DNA of 11,218 bases from Dethiobacter sp. (GTDB lineage Bacteria; Bacillota_D; Dethiobacteria; Dethiobacterales; Dethiobacteraceae): NCBI GenBank assembly GCA_018333395.1, contig JAGXSQ010000051.1, positions 1 to 11,218 of the forward strand, read 5' to 3'. Made by a program: the position numbers and the translations under genes. Below the pieces are notes generated by a model. It saw only the letters and a list, made by a program, of their open reading frames with translations, was not told the DNA's origin and ran no database searches. Below, piece by piece: positions 1 to 8,057 of the stretch (its first letter is position 1; each line of letters starts with the position of its first letter).

Positions 1-31
1 CCCGGCGAGCCGCTTCAGGGAGCCGTGGCGG

Positions 32-119
32 GGGGCTAAAGCCCCGGCTAGATGGGGCGCTCGAGGGGGTAGGGGAGATCGCCCTACCAGTCTCTAACGT
101 AAGGCTCCAGCGCTGGAGC
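32..119. repeat. Cluster of three hairpins
   Basis: Three inverted repeats lie in a stretch with no convincing gene: ggggc/gcccc with a TAAA loop (32-45), ggtaggg/ccctacc with a 7-nt loop (68-88), and a perfect 16-bp palindrome gctccagcgctggagc (104-119). They lie 3' of the small minus-strand gene that ends at 197. None is followed by a T-run on either strand, so a classical intrinsic terminator is not supported. They resemble dispersed REP-like intergenic palindromes, but dispersal cannot be tested in one window. Confidence 0.5.
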
Positions 120-196
120 TGTTGCTGCTTACCGCTGCACCGGGCATACTGCTCCCTTGGTGGAGGAGCGCCTGGCGCAGCCTTCCGCTGCAACCG

Positions 197-439
197 CTAC
201 TCACCAAAGAGCTTTTTCAGCACCTCTTCCTTGCTGCTCTTCTTGGCCGGCAGCCAGCGGTTATCTTGCACTACCACCTTGCCCAGCTTGACTAAGCGCT
301 CCAGCGACACCTCGATCGTGTCTACGGCTAGCTCCTCGTAGTGGAATTCGTCGATATGGCGCTGGATCTGGCGCAAGGTAGCCCCGTTGCCTCGTCCGAG
401 CGCCTCAACCGCTTCTAGCACCCAGTCGTCAACCGTCAT
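197..439 (-). CDS. Small winged-helix-like protein, function unknown
   Basis: An 80-residue acidic-to-neutral protein with no membrane segment. The order of predicted elements (helix, helix with TLRQIQRHIDEF at about 22-33, helix with VSLERLVKLGKV, then the strand pair VVVQDNRWLPA) resembles the minimal winged-helix fold, in which the third helix precedes a beta wing. I do not recognise a named family. The C-terminal tail is lysine/glutamate-rich. It is transcribed divergently from the 2-oxoacid oxidoreductase operon, with about 116 bp between the two start codons, so a local DNA-binding regulator is a reasonable but untested inference. The start is the only ATG near the N-terminus; a TAAACT hexamer sits six bases upstream of it, suggesting a leaderless transcript. 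Confidence 0.6.
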   Translation of the reverse strand: MTVDDWVLEAVEALGRGNGATLRQIQRHIDEFHYEELAVDTIEVSLERLVKLGKVVVQDNRWLPAKKSSKEEVLKKLFGE

Positions 440-445
440 ATACCT

Positions 446-451
446 AGTTTA
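446..451 (-). promoter_or_regulatory. Possible -10 box of the small minus-strand gene
   Basis: On the minus strand TAAACT (4 of 6 with TATAAT, TANNNT type) is separated from the ATG at 439 by only six bases. Transcription would start at or next to the start codon. No convincing -35 is visible. An AGG lies in the same short gap and could be a weak ribosome-binding site instead. Confidence 0.3.
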
Positions 452-504
452 CGCGCTGTGCCGCGCCGCTGCTAGGGCCTAGTGCCCGGTCTGCTTCGGG
501 ACAT

Positions 505-533
505 TTCTCCTTGCAAGCTAACAGTATTATAAA
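505..533 (+). promoter_or_regulatory. Possible promoter of the oxidoreductase operon
   Basis: The only AT-rich island in this GC-rich intergenic stretch holds overlapping TATTAT (525-530) and TATAAA (528-533). A poor -35 match, TTCTCC (505-510), lies 17 bp upstream of TATAAA. The -10 is credible; the -35 is not strong. The start site would fall about 15-20 bases before the Shine-Dalgarno sequence. Confidence 0.35.
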
Positions 534-543
534 ACTACAGATT

Positions 544-550
544 AAGGAGG
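544..550 (+). promoter_or_regulatory. Ribosome-binding site fixing the ferredoxin start
   Basis: AAGGAGG, a full Shine-Dalgarno match, ends five bases before the ATG at 556. This rules out the in-frame TTG at 511, which would add 15 residues unlike the family's N-terminus. Confidence 0.85.
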
Positions 551-555
551 CGCCC

Positions 556-780
556 ATGACGGGTTATGTAACCATCGACGAGTCGCTCTGCAAGGGCTGC
601 GCCTTGTGCGTGACAGTCTGCCCTAAAGGGCTTTTGCAGCTGGCGCGGCGCTTTACCAGCAAGGGCTACCAGCTGGTAGAGCTGATCGATCCAGCTAGCG
701 CTTGTACCGGCTGCGCCATGTGTGCCACCCTTTGCCCCGAGGCGGCCCTGAGGGTCTACCGCACGGTCAAGGCGGCCTGA
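556..780 (+). CDS. 2-oxoacid:ferredoxin oxidoreductase, delta (ferredoxin) subunit
   Basis: A 74-residue protein with two classical [4Fe-4S] motifs, CxxCxxCxxxCP at Cys12/15/18/22 and again at Cys50/53/56/60. It is a bacterial 2x[4Fe-4S] ferredoxin of the kind that forms the electron-transfer subunit of four-subunit 2-oxoacid:ferredoxin oxidoreductases (KorD/VorD class). It would pass electrons from the TPP site of the beta subunit to a free ferredoxin in the cytoplasm. It is first in the operon, and its stop codon is one base from the alpha-subunit ATG at 782, so translational coupling is likely. Length and motif spacing are normal. KOR, VOR and IOR delta subunits cannot be told apart from this sequence alone. 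Confidence 0.88.
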   Translation: MTGYVTIDESLCKGCALCVTVCPKGLLQLARRFTSKGYQLVELIDPASACTGCAMCATLCPEAALRVYRTVKAA

Positions 781-781
781 G

Positions 782-1842
782 ATGAAAGAGCTACTCAGGG
801 GGAATGTGGCCTTTGCCGAAGCGGCGGTGCGGGCCGGCTGCGAGGCTTACTTCGGCTACCCTATCACCCCCCAAAACGAAGCGCTCGAGCACCTGGCTCG
901 GCGTATGCCCGAGTTGGGCCGGGTCTTTGTGCAGGCCGAGAGTGAGGTGGCGGCCATCAACATGGTCTACGGCGCGGCTTGCGCCGGAGTAAGGGCGATG
1001 ACTTCGAGCTCGAGCCCCGGCATGAGCCTAATGATGGAAGGACTCTCCTACCTGGCGGGCTCGGATCTGCCGGCGGTGGTGGTCGATATCATGCGCGGCG
1101 GGCCGGGCTTGGGCAACATCGCCCCGGCCCAGAGCGACTACCAGCAGATGGTCAAGGGGGGCGGCCACGGCGACTATAAGCTGCTGGTGCTGGCCCCAGC
1201 CACTGTGCAAGAGCTGATCGATCATACGGTCTTGGCCTTCGACTTAGCCGAGCGCTACCGCTGCGTGGCGGTGGTGCTGGCCGATGGCAGCCTGGGGCAG
1301 ATGATGGAGCCCGCCGAACTCCCGCCGCTGCAGCCGCTGCGCCCGCGTCCAAGCTGGGCGCTGACCGGCGCCAAGAGCCGCCCTCCCAATGTTATTACCT
1401 CGATCCACCTTGATCCCGAGGAGGAGGAGCGCTTCAATCACCATCTGCAGGCCAAGTACGCCGAGATTAAGGCCCACGAGGTGCGCCTGGTCGAAGACCG
1501 GCTCGACGATGCCCGCTTGGCGGTGGTGGCCTTTGGCACCGCCGGGCGCTTAGCGCAGACCGCTATCAAGGCTGCCAGGGCCGAAGGGCTGGCGGTGGGG
1601 CTGTTTCGCCCCCTCACCCTTTATCCCTTCCCGGAAGCGCAGCTTAGGCGCTTAGCCGAACGGGTCGAGGCCGTGCTGGTGGTAGAGATGAACACCGGAC
1701 AGATGCTTGAAGATGTCGAGCGGATAGTAGCGGGCCGGGCGCCGGTCTCGTTTTTTGGCCGCACTGGCGGCGTAATGCCGATGCCCGAGGAGATCCTAAG
1801 CGTCATCCGCCGATGCCCACAACTATGCCAGGAGGTGGCGAG

Positions 1843-1846
<4 letters not shown>
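782..1846 (+). CDS. 2-oxoacid:ferredoxin oxidoreductase, alpha subunit (VorB/KorA type)
   Basis: A 354-residue protein holding the pyrimidine-binding (domain I/II) half of the enzyme. Visible family motifs are GYPITPQNE (about 25-33), [29 protein letters not shown] and [12 protein letters not shown], followed by a C-terminal swapped domain with VVAFGTAGR and [12 protein letters not shown]. The enzyme oxidatively decarboxylates a 2-oxoacid to an acyl-CoA with reduction of ferredoxin, or runs in reverse. The sequence resembles proteins annotated VorB (3-methyl-2-oxobutanoate dehydrogenase) more than pyruvate enzymes. Substrate could be a branched-chain 2-oxoacid or 2-oxoglutarate. It begins one base after the ferredoxin gene, and its TGA overlaps the beta-subunit ATG (ATGA). 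Confidence 0.9.
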
Positions 1847-2612
<766 letters not shown>

Positions 2613-2613
<1 letters not shown>

Positions 2614-3161
2614 TGCAGCGCGAAATCATCATCTCCGGCTTTGGTGGCCAAGGATCGCTGTTCGCCGGGCAGCTACTGGCTCATGCGGCGCTAGCTAGCG
2701 ACCTGCACACCACTTGGTACCCCTCCTACGGCCCCGAGATGCGCGGCGGCACCGCTCACTGCATTGTGATTATCGCCGACGAACCGATCGGCTCGCCGGT
2801 AGTTAAGCACCCGCAGGCGGCCATCGTGATGAACATCCCCTCGATGGAGCGCTATGAGCCGCTGATAGTGCCGGGTGGAGTGCTGGTGGTGAACAGCTCG
2901 CTGGTTAACCGGCAGCCGACCCGCCACGACCTTGATATCGCCCTAGTTCCCGCCGATGCTATGGCCGAACAGTTAGGCGACAAGCGCCTGGCCAATGTGG
3001 TGTTGGTCGGCGCGCTGCTTGCCCGGCTACCGCTGCTGTCGCTTGCGGTAGTGGCTCAGGTGCTGCGTGATAAGGTTCCGGCGCACCGCCACCAGCTGCA
3101 AGAGGCCAATGTGCGGGCGCTCGAGGCGGGCGCGGCGCTAGCTAGCGAAGTGCCAGTTTAG
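2613..3161 (+). CDS. 2-oxoacid:ferredoxin oxidoreductase, gamma subunit
   Basis: A 182-residue gamma-domain subunit, normal length for KorC/VorC. It shows the GFGGQG signature at residues 9-14 and TWYPSYGPEMRGGTAHC, both typical of the catalytic gamma domain that binds coenzyme A and shapes the active site. It completes the delta-alpha-beta-gamma gene order. Its ATG uses the last base of the beta stop. The final 20 bp overlap the 3' end of the convergent aminotransferase gene, leaving no intergenic space for terminators. The segment encoding AALAS near residue 27 and the C-terminal AALAS share an identical 17-bp stretch containing GCTAGCTAGC. Confidence 0.9.
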
Positions 3162-4608
3162 CGAGATCGAGCAGCGTTTTTAGGGGTGTCTTGCGGAGCA
3201 TCTGCCAGGCTTTGGGGTAGCTTTTGGCAGCTTCCTCCACCCGGTCGAAGATGGTCTCAAAGAGCGCGTCGGGAATCGTCAAAGCCGGCGTCAAGCGGAC
3301 GATGCGAAAAGCGTTCTGGGTGTAGCAGGCGTGGATGCCGGCCAGATGCAGGCTGCGAATAGCCAGCGTGCTGCCCAGCTGGCTGACTAGCTCGGCCTGG
3401 CCGGGGATCAGCTTGGGATTGACTACCGGTTGGAGCTGCAAGGCGAACAGCATCCCGGCGCTGCGGGCGGTCTTGAGAAAATCTGGATACTTGGCTTGCA
3501 GCTCTTGCAGGCGGATCAGGCCGCGTTCGCCTAAGCGCCTGGCGCGCTCGGCCAGATTGTTCTCGACCAGCAGCTCGAGCGATTTAAGCCCGACCGCCAT
3601 AGCCAGCGAGCCACCGCCGAAGGTGTTCGAGTGGCGCTTGCTGTTAAGCCCGCCTAACGCCTGCTTAACAATCGCCTTACGGGCGATGGTGGCGCCGATC
3701 GGCACTATCCCGCCGCCGAGCGGCTTGGCTAAGGTGATCACGTCGGGGTCTAGCCCACCGGCTACGCTGGCAAACCAGTGCCCGGTGCGCCCCAAGCCGG
3801 ACTGGATCTCGTCGGCTACCACCAAGATGCCATACTTCCGGCGCAAGTGTTCGACGGCAGGTAAAAAATCGGCTGGGGGCGTGATCACGCCCCCCTCACC
3901 CTGGATGGGCTCGAGCACGATCCCGGCCACCTTGTCAGGCCCAAGCTCGCGGATCCTGCTCAACAGCGCCCGGCTGTCCCCGTAAGGGAGGGTGATGATA
4001 TTTGGCAATAACGGCTTAAACGGCTCCTGAAACTCGGGGTTGGGAGTGAGTGACAGCGCGCCGGTAGTTTTGCCGTGGTACGCCTTGCTGAAGTTAATGA
4101 GGTAGCTAGCCTGCCGACGTGCGGCCTTGACAAACTTAATGGCTGCTTCGACCGCCTCGGCGCCGCTGTTGGAGAAGAACACCTGGCTATCGGCATGGCT
4201 GGGGGCCTGATGAGCTAAGAGCGCTACCAGGTTAGTCTCCAAGGCCGCCCGCCAGGTAGCCGCCGACTGCTGCGGGAGGCCCATGCTGATATTAGTGTCA
4301 AGGTACTGCCGCATAAAGCTCACTAGCGGCGGGTACATCTCGCCAAACGGCATAGCGGCGTAGCCGCCGGCGTGGATTAAGTGGCGCCCGGTCTCGTCTT
4401 GCAGCTCCCAGGGGCTGAGCACTGTAAACGGCCCGGCAATTCCCAGGGCCTTAAACACCTTGATCAGGTCGCCGTTGCCGTGGGCGATCTCCAGCTCCAC
4501 CACCCGCTCAGCAGCCAGCCCCTGGGCAAGCTCCTGGGTACTTAGCGGCAGGCGCCAGGGGGCCCTCTCAGATGCTGCCGTAGGGGAGGGGAGGGTATCG
4601 TGCGTCAT
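3142..4608 (-). CDS. Class-III PLP-dependent aminotransferase
   Basis: A 488-residue fold-type I aminotransferase of the ornithine/acetylornithine/putrescine/4-aminobutyrate group. In order: a long N-terminal extension to about residue 60, SNSGAEAVEAA (146-156; phosphate-binding region), AYHGKT (176-181), EPIQGEGG (233-240), ADEIQSGLGRTG (265-276, Asp266 contacting the PLP ring nitrogen), and LAKPLGGG with the Schiff-base Lys295. It transfers an amino group, usually a terminal one, to a 2-oxoacid such as 2-oxoglutarate. The length and extension resemble putrescine/ornithine-type enzymes, but I cannot fix the substrate. It is convergent with the oxidoreductase operon, and a shared role in amino-acid breakdown is an inference. 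No good ribosome-binding site precedes the ATG, so the exact start is uncertain. Confidence 0.87.
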   Translation of the reverse strand: MTHDTLPSPTAASERAPWRLPLSTQELAQGLAAERVVELEIAHGNGDLIKVFKALGIAGPFTVLSPWELQDETGRHLIHAGGYAAMPFGEMYPPLVSFMRQYLDTNISMGLPQQSAATWRAALETNLVALLAHQAPSHADSQVFFSNSGAEAVEAAIKFVKAARRQASYLINFSKAYHGKTTGALSLTPNPEFQEPFKPLLPNIITLPYGDSRALLSRIRELGPDKVAGIVLEPIQGEGGVITPPADFLPAVEHLRRKYGILVVADEIQSGLGRTGHWFASVAGGLDPDVITLAKPLGGGIVPIGATIARKAIVKQALGGLNSKRHSNTFGGGSLAMAVGLKSLELLVENNLAERARRLGERGLIRLQELQAKYPDFLKTARSAGMLFALQLQPVVNPKLIPGQAELVSQLGSTLAIRSLHLAGIHACYTQNAFRIVRLTPALTIPDALFETIFDRVEEAAKSYPKAWQMLRKTPLKTLLDLAKLALR

Positions 4609-4644
4609 CCTGGCGCTACGCTACCAGACCGCCGCAAGAATGTA

Positions 4645-4672
4645 AACGCCCTTGCAGAACGTTTGGGCGCTT
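4645..4672 (-). repeat. Hairpin after the phosphotransferase gene, attC-like remnant
   Basis: On the plus strand AACGCCC (4645-4651) pairs with GGGCG-c-TT (4665-4672), with one extrahelical base. It begins five bases past the stop of the kinase gene. The minus strand reads GCGTT at its end, as in the G/TT core of attC sites, but the outer boxes do not fit the consensus. The same architecture recurs at 5684-5723 and 6250-6295. A weak terminator is an alternative, but there is no T-run. Confidence 0.35.
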
Positions 4673-4676
4673 GAAC

Positions 4677-5549
4677 CTACCGGAGTTCGGCCAGCACTTC
4701 TTCGACGGTGCGCCTGGCCATAGCGACAAAATCCGGGTTCGTTGCGGGATAGTACGGAATAATCATTACTGCTTGGTGCAACGCATAACCACGCGCTCGA
4801 CTCCAAGTATCGTCATCCACCTCCAAGGCCTGTCGGAATGCCTCTCGCCCCTCTTTGCCGAATACGCTCCAGGCAGGAACCACATCGGCAGCAGGATCGC
4901 CGATACCGACTCCGCCAAAGTCCAGAACTGCGAAAAGGCGGCCATCCTGAACCAGCAGGTTTGATTTTAGCAAGTCGCCATGCAGCCATACGGGCTTTCC
5001 ATCCCATGGTGGCGCCTCAAGTGAGCGTGCCCAGGCCGCTGATACCGCTTCGGTGTCTATCACAGTGCGAGAAGCTGCGATGGCAGCGCGTGTTACTGCG
5101 TCCAGTTCGACTAGCGGACGCCGCCCACCGCGAGGTGCCTCCAACATAGCTACACTGCGCAACTCCAAAATGAAATTGGCAAGATCAAGCGCCAAGCGGC
5201 GCTCATCGCTGATGAGATTATCTTGATATGGCAACCCTTCGAGCCACCGATATACGGCCCAAGGGTATGGATACCAAGTCGTCGGCTTTCCCTGCGCTAA
5301 TGGCTTTGGAATGCTGAGCGAAATATGTGGAGCCAGTCTTGGCAACCAGATCCATTCTCGCTCAATGCTCTGTGCCCAAGCCGGTAATCGCGGCAATCGT
5401 AGATAAAGATCGTCATCAAGGCGATAGATCGCGTTTACCGTGCCTGTTGAGCGGACTACCGTTATCGTCCTGTTAGCTAGCCGCGGAAACTGTTCAGCCA
5501 ACAGCCGCTTGACCAGTGCAATATCTATGTCGATCTCGCCCTCATGCAT
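4677..5549 (-). CDS. Aminoglycoside phosphotransferase (APH) family kinase
   Basis: A 290-residue protein-kinase-like phosphotransferase. The N-lobe holds NAIYRLDDDLYLRLPR (about 39-54). The catalytic loop is HGDLLKSNLL with H190, D192 and N197 (Brenner motif), followed by the metal-binding DFG at 210-212. It would phosphorylate a small hydroxylated substrate with a nucleotide triphosphate in the cytoplasm. The MHEGEIDIDIALV N-terminus matches the common start of this subfamily, so I chose the ATG at 5549 over an in-frame TTG at 5636; neither has a clear Shine-Dalgarno. Related proteins include macrolide and aminoglycoside kinases as well as many of unknown substrate, so a resistance role is not established. 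It is the module of the accessory array nearest the aminotransferase gene. Confidence 0.83.
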   Translation of the reverse strand: MHEGEIDIDIALVKRLLAEQFPRLANRTITVVRSTGTVNAIYRLDDDLYLRLPRLPAWAQSIEREWIWLPRLAPHISLSIPKPLAQGKPTTWYPYPWAVYRWLEGLPYQDNLISDERRLALDLANFILELRSVAMLEAPRGGRRPLVELDAVTRAAIAASRTVIDTEAVSAAWARSLEAPPWDGKPVWLHGDLLKSNLLVQDGRLFAVLDFGGVGIGDPAADVVPAWSVFGKEGREAFRQALEVDDDTWSRARGYALHQAVMIIPYYPATNPDFVAMARRTVEEVLAELR

Positions 5550-5683
5550 TTTGACTTGGGCGCCGCGCTCGAAATCCAGTTTTTGGTTATGCTCATTGCT
5601 CAAAGCGGTTCCTACCGAACGGCAAGTAGCTGCCAATGCACTGGCTCACGCGGTGTCAAAGTGAATCAAAGCGAATATGCGAC

Positions 5684-5723
5684 AACGCCGGGATCGGTGC
5701 GGCCAATTCTCAGCCCGCCGCTT
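5684..5723 (-). repeat. Hairpin overlapping the DUF1801 gene end, attC-like remnant
   Basis: On the plus strand AACGCCGGG (5684-5692) pairs with CCCGCCG-c-TT (5714-5723), with one mismatch and one extrahelical C. The inner arm lies in the last codons of the DUF1801 gene, so codon constraint could explain part of the match. The arrangement copies the hairpins at 4645 and 6250, each 3' of a gene in the array. The weakest of the set. Confidence 0.3.
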
Positions 5724-6168
5724 TCTTTACGAGTGCGCCGATCCTTGCCTCCTCGGCGGCAGTCAACGCAGTCAGCGCAAAGGCGGTCGGCCAGAGGTGG
5801 CCCTCGTCGAGCTTCGCCGTGCTGGTGAAGCCGAGCGTTAGGTACCGCTCCTTGTCGACCTCCGCCGTGCGGAAAAAGCAGACTACCTTACCGTCCTTAG
5901 CGTAGGCGGGTTGTCCATACCAGAGCCTCGCCGCGAGCTCCGGCGCACTGGCTCGGATGATCGCATGGAGGCGCTGGCTGATGGCGCGGTCCGGTTCCGG
6001 CATCGCGGCGATCTTCGCCAGCACGTCACGTTCCCCTTCCGCCTGGTTCTTGTTCGCACGTGCTTCAGCCTTCAGCTCGCGGGCGCGCTCCTTCATCGCG
6101 GCGCGCTCTTCGTCCGTGAATTCCTTGGACCTCTTACCGCTCTCCCGCACGTCCTTCTTGGGGCTCAT
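5710..6168 (-). CDS. DUF1801 (YdhG-like) domain protein
   Basis: A 152-residue soluble protein. The first 55 residues are highly charged ([37 protein letters not shown], split here only for description) and predicted helical, possibly coiled coil. The rest matches the DUF1801 fold: a short helix with [19 protein letters not shown], then [14 protein letters not shown], and a C-terminal helical tail ending [24 protein letters not shown]1801 domains resemble YdhG/YyaL-associated iron-chaperone (frataxin-like) folds, and their biochemical role is poorly known. The start at 6168 is fixed by AAGGAGG five bases upstream; a longer frame reaching 6276 would read through the intergenic hairpin. It stands alone as one module between two hairpins. 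Confidence 0.75.
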   Translation of the reverse strand: MSPKKDVRESGKRSKEFTDEERAAMKERARELKAEARANKNQAEGERDVLAKIAAMPEPDRAISQRLHAIIRASAPELAARLWYGQPAYAKDGKVVCFFRTAEVDKERYLTLGFTSTAKLDEGHLWPTAFALTALTAAEEARIGALVKKAAG

Positions 6169-6173
6169 AGCAA

Positions 6174-6180
6174 CCTCCTT
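6174..6180 (-). promoter_or_regulatory. Ribosome-binding site of the DUF1801 gene
   Basis: The minus strand reads AAGGAGG five bases before the ATG at 6168. It is the strongest Shine-Dalgarno in the accessory region and excludes the upstream in-frame starts at 6276 and 6234. Confidence 0.85.
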
Positions 6181-6249
6181 AGAAACCTTGCCGAAGCTCG
6201 AATGGTGACGCGCACGGTGAATTAGGAGTACCATTTGTGAAATTCCACC

Positions 6250-6295
6250 AACGCTGCGGTTCAGGGGCAAGGGCACCGCGTCCGCCGCAGCGCTT
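6250..6295 (-). repeat. Hairpin after vapC, attC-like
   Basis: AACGCTGCGG (6250-6259) pairs with CCGCAGCG-c-TT (6285-6295): ten base pairs with a single extrahelical C and a 25-nt loop. On the minus strand the distal arm ends GCGTTGGTG, resembling the GTTRRRY core of attC, and the unpaired base lies where attC sites carry extrahelical bases. The opposite R-box does not match consensus. It lies between vapC and the DUF1801 gene, as expected for a cassette boundary. No T-run, so terminator function is unlikely. Confidence 0.45.
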
Positions 6296-6345
6296 TGCCG
6301 TCGGCATACTCTGCCCGCAGCAGACTCCTTAGCTGTGGCAGCGCC

Positions 6346-6738
6346 TCATGAGATTACTGATACGTGGGCGGAATAGGCACGCACGGCATCGTCTGCGGAG
6401 GCGATGGTCAGACCATGTTGGATCGCCTGACAGATGAGCATCCGGTCAAATGGGTCTTTGTGCAGCGTCGGCAGTTGAGCCAGCTTCGTTACGCTGTTCT
6501 CATCCAGCGGGAGGCTCTCGATTTGATGGCGTTGACGCTGCTGAGTAACGTAAGCGTCAGGGGCTTGCGGCAAAGGCAACTTACCAAGCTGGTGCTTCAC
6601 CAGGGTCTCCCACACTGAGACAACGCTCAGATAGACCTCATTCGCGGGATCGCGGATCAATGGCAGGACGATAGCCGACAGGCGCGGATCTGCTGTAATG
6701 TACCAGAGAAAGATATGTGTATCGAGCAGCAATCTCAT
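6346..6738 (-). CDS. VapC-type PIN-domain toxin
   Basis: A 130-residue PIN-domain ribonuclease. The acidic metal-binding residues are visible: D6 in LLLDTHIFLW, E44 in SVVSVWETLVK, D95/D98 in HKDPFDRMLICQA and D116 in IASADDAV. Such toxins cleave RNA (often tRNA or rRNA) when freed from antitoxin. Length and motif spacing are complete, so it looks intact. The ATG overlaps the antitoxin stop by four bases (ATGA), giving a coupled antitoxin-toxin pair. The HKDPFDR motif places it with the large VapC subgroup common in cyanobacteria and Chloroflexota and typically paired with Phd/YefM-like antitoxins. Confidence 0.9.
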   Translation of the reverse strand: MRLLLDTHIFLWYITADPRLSAIVLPLIRDPANEVYLSVVSVWETLVKHQLGKLPLPQAPDAYVTQQRQRHQIESLPLDENSVTKLAQLPTLHKDPFDRMLICQAIQHGLTIASADDAVRAYSAHVSVIS

Positions 6739-6974
6739 CGTCCCTCAAACTGCTGGATGATCTCATCCGGCAGCGGGGCATCGAACTCTTCTGGCAGCCG
6801 AAACTCGCCAGCGCATAGAGCGTATGGCCGCAGGCGCGCCCCGTTGGCCGCCACAGGCTTGATCTCGGCCACCGGCTCATTCGCCTCCAAAATCACCAGG
6901 GTTTCTCCTGCCTTGACCCGCTGGAGATAGCCTACCAGATCGCGCTGGATTTCGTCTAGCGTGATGGTCATCAT
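6735..6974 (-). CDS. Phd/YefM-like antitoxin of the VapC pair
   Basis: A 79-residue antitoxin. The N-terminal part (ITLDEIQRDLVGYLQRVKAGETLVILEANEPVAEI, described in two halves around residue 20) is the Phd/YefM-type DNA-binding fold. The C-terminal segment after about residue 48, with FRLPEEFDAPLPDEIIQQFEG, is the flexible toxin-neutralising tail characteristic of partners of HKDPFDR-type VapC toxins. Two tandem ATGs (6974 and 6971) are possible starts; relatives begin MxTIT, favouring 6974. A TATAAT hexamer lies nine bases upstream inside a near-perfect palindrome, suggesting autorepression and a transcript with almost no leader. Confidence 0.87.
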   Translation of the reverse strand: MMTITLDEIQRDLVGYLQRVKAGETLVILEANEPVAEIKPVAANGARLRPYALCAGEFRLPEEFDAPLPDEIIQQFEGR

Positions 6975-6975
6975 A

Positions 6976-7013
6976 GCTACAATATTATAGCAGTTTCACC
7001 GCAGGCCGTTTAA
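6976..7013 (-). promoter_or_regulatory. Promoter and palindromic operator of the Phd-like/vapC operon
   Basis: Minus strand: -35 TTAAAC (7013-7008), 18-bp spacer, -10 TATAAT (6989-6984), then ATG at 6974. The -10 lies within GCTATAATATTGTAGC (6976-6991), a 16-bp palindrome with one mismatched pair. Binding of the antitoxin complex there would block RNA polymerase. The start point would fall within about three bases of the first ATG. Confidence 0.65.
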
Positions 7014-7019
7014 CCGCAG
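6993..7019 (-). repeat. Two direct repeats upstream of the antitoxin -10
   Basis: CTGCGGTTAAAC and CTGCGGTGAAAC (minus strand; plus positions 7008-7019 and 6993-7004) are 12-mers differing at one base, with a 15-bp period. The first covers the proposed -35 and the second lies in the spacer. They could be additional operator half-sites. Confidence 0.5.
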
Positions 7020-7088
7020 AGGAACCCTTCAGCAGCCTAATGTTTTTTCGGCCATCCCATACCGGTGCGCGGTCTGCCTCATGCTGCG

Positions 7089-7160
7089 GCACCTAGTGCG
7101 GTAGCTCCCCAGAGAATGGATGCTCCTCTCCTACCCGAAACGTTCTAAACGTTAGGATGC
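7089..7160 (-). repeat. Probable degenerate attC site after hicB
   Basis: Reading the minus strand, GCATCCTAAC (7160-7151) forms one end and CACTAGGTGC (7098-7089) the other. GCA-t-CCTA pairs with TAGG-TGC, with one extrahelical base, and CCTAAC matches the R'' core. Inside, CTACC/GGTAG and an AGAG/CTCT pair give a second stem. The right box reads ACTAGGT where attC consensus is GTTRRRY, so two positions deviate. It lies between the hicAB module and the next antitoxin, where a cassette boundary is expected. Confidence 0.45.
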
Positions 7161-7171
7161 TACCATGTGCG

Positions 7172-7198
7172 ACCAAACAACCCTCCGCAGGCAGAGGG
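7172..7198 (-). terminator. Possible weak terminator after hicB
   Basis: On the minus strand CCCTC (7198-7194) pairs with GAGGG (7185-7181) around an 8-nt loop, followed by TTGTTTGG. The stem is short and the T-tract interrupted, so efficiency would be low. It lies about 56 bases past the hicB stop. Confidence 0.35.
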
Positions 7199-7253
7199 CT
7201 CGAGCGGCATCGGCCAGTAGGTTTTAGTACAGGCGATCGGCTCCAGTGCCTTC

Positions 7254-7463
7254 TCAGGCCAGCATGAGCCGCTCGCCCTTGGGTTCTGGCACCGGATCCC
7301 CAAACTCCAGGGCCGTGTCAATCCACAGTTGCATCGCCTCTTTGACGTTTTGCAGGACCGCTTCCTGGGTTTCACCATGCGCCATACATCCAGGAAGTTC
7401 GGGCACCTCGGCGATAAACGCCTGATCCTCGTTGCTCCAATAGATTATGATCTCATATTTCAT
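7254..7463 (-). CDS. HicB-type antitoxin
   Basis: A 69-residue HicB of the small class that has only the degenerate RNase-H-like domain and no C-terminal DNA-binding domain. Visible hallmarks are the start MKYEIIIYWSNEDQAFIAEV, then PELPGCMAHGETQEAVLQN and a helix NVKEAMQLWIDTALE, ending VPEPKGE. It neutralises HicA by direct binding. The ATG shares a base with the hicA stop (TAATG), giving the usual toxin-first order. Because it lacks a DNA-binding domain, autoregulation may need another factor or may be absent. It appears intact. Confidence 0.9.
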   Translation of the reverse strand: MKYEIIIYWSNEDQAFIAEVPELPGCMAHGETQEAVLQNVKEAMQLWIDTALEFGDPVPEPKGERLMLA

Positions 7464-7717
7464 TACGCCTCCTCGCCCAGACGGTATTTTAAGATGACAC
7501 GACGCACCTGTCGCACTTGGTAAACTTTGGCGTGGCCATCATCCCGCTGCAGGTTGATTTTCTCGGCAACGCCTGGCTTCCTGAAGATGTGATGGCTGCC
7601 CCGTATACGCTCCTCGAATCCCAGGTGCCGAAGCAGTTGACACAGTTCATCGAAGCGGATATTGGCATCCGATCTGCCCCGCAGGATTCGCAACAGGAGT
7701 TGCTCATATCGACTCAT
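7463..7717 (-). CDS. HicA-type mRNA interferase toxin
   Basis: An 84-residue HicA toxin with a double-stranded-RNA-binding-like fold. The family motif GSHHIF at 40-45 contains the catalytic histidine (H42 by alignment with GSHxxF). The N-terminal helix carries FDELCQLLRHLGF, and the last strand/helix carries GHAKVYQVRQVRRVI. HicA cleaves mRNA independently of translation and is inhibited by HicB. It is somewhat longer at the N-terminus than minimal HicA proteins (about 58-60 residues), with an additional RYEQLLLRILRGRSDANI segment. Its ATG lies nine bases after the stop of an unrecognised open frame; no strong promoter or ribosome-binding site is evident, so it may have been co-transcribed with that sequence. 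Confidence 0.88.
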   Translation of the reverse strand: MSRYEQLLLRILRGRSDANIRFDELCQLLRHLGFEERIRGSHHIFRKPGVAEKINLQRDDGHAKVYQVRQVRRVILKYRLGEEA

Positions 7718-7726
7718 ACCGACAAC

Positions 7727-8005
7727 CTACAATCTACCACGTGCCAAAGCAGTATTGCGTGGTCTAGATCCAGCCAGCCAACGTCTCGTACTTGGGATGC
7801 GCTTTTGGATCGAAATGTGACGGGCCTTCCTTGATTGCTGCACTCGAAGGTCTATGCCAAGAAGTTCAGCCAATCTGAGCGTTGGCCAGTCCGCATCGCA
7901 AAGCATGGAGCGAAGTGGCCCAGCCAGCGCTACATGGAAGTCGAGTTCGTCACGTTGTAAGTGATCCAGCAGAGCCGTAAGGGTACTGCCTTGCGACCGA
8001 GCACT
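7727..8005 (-). pseudogene. Unrecognised gene fragment upstream of hicA
   Basis: A 92-codon open frame on the minus strand has no usable ATG near its start; the first Met is residue 34. Its composition looks protein-like (for example TALLDHLQRDELDFHVALAG and LRLAELLGIDLR), with a basic C-terminal third (SRKARHISIQKR, then RRWLAGSRPR). It starts right at the inverted repeat 8001-8047 and ends nine bases before hicA. The simplest reading is the 3' part of a gene whose 5' part was lost when this boundary formed. I do not recognise the family. A non-ATG small gene or a partner of HicAB cannot be excluded. Confidence 0.35.
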
Positions 8006-8047
8006 CTAATACTACGGGCGCATCCCTTGCAGCGCCTAGTTATGCGC
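8001..8047. repeat. Imperfect inverted repeat, probable degenerate attC
   Basis: GCAC (8001-8004) and GCGC (8044-8047) form the ends. Inside, ACTA/TAGT and GGCGC/GCGCC pair around a 10-nt loop, with two unpaired bases (CG) on one arm. On the plus strand the right end reads GTTATGCGC, close to GTTATGTGC at the 8619-8667 element; on the minus strand the left end reads GCGCATAAC. Orientation is therefore ambiguous, although the genes on both sides run on the minus strand. It separates yoeB from the hicAB module. Confidence 0.45.
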
Positions 8048-8057
8048 GTCAGCGAAG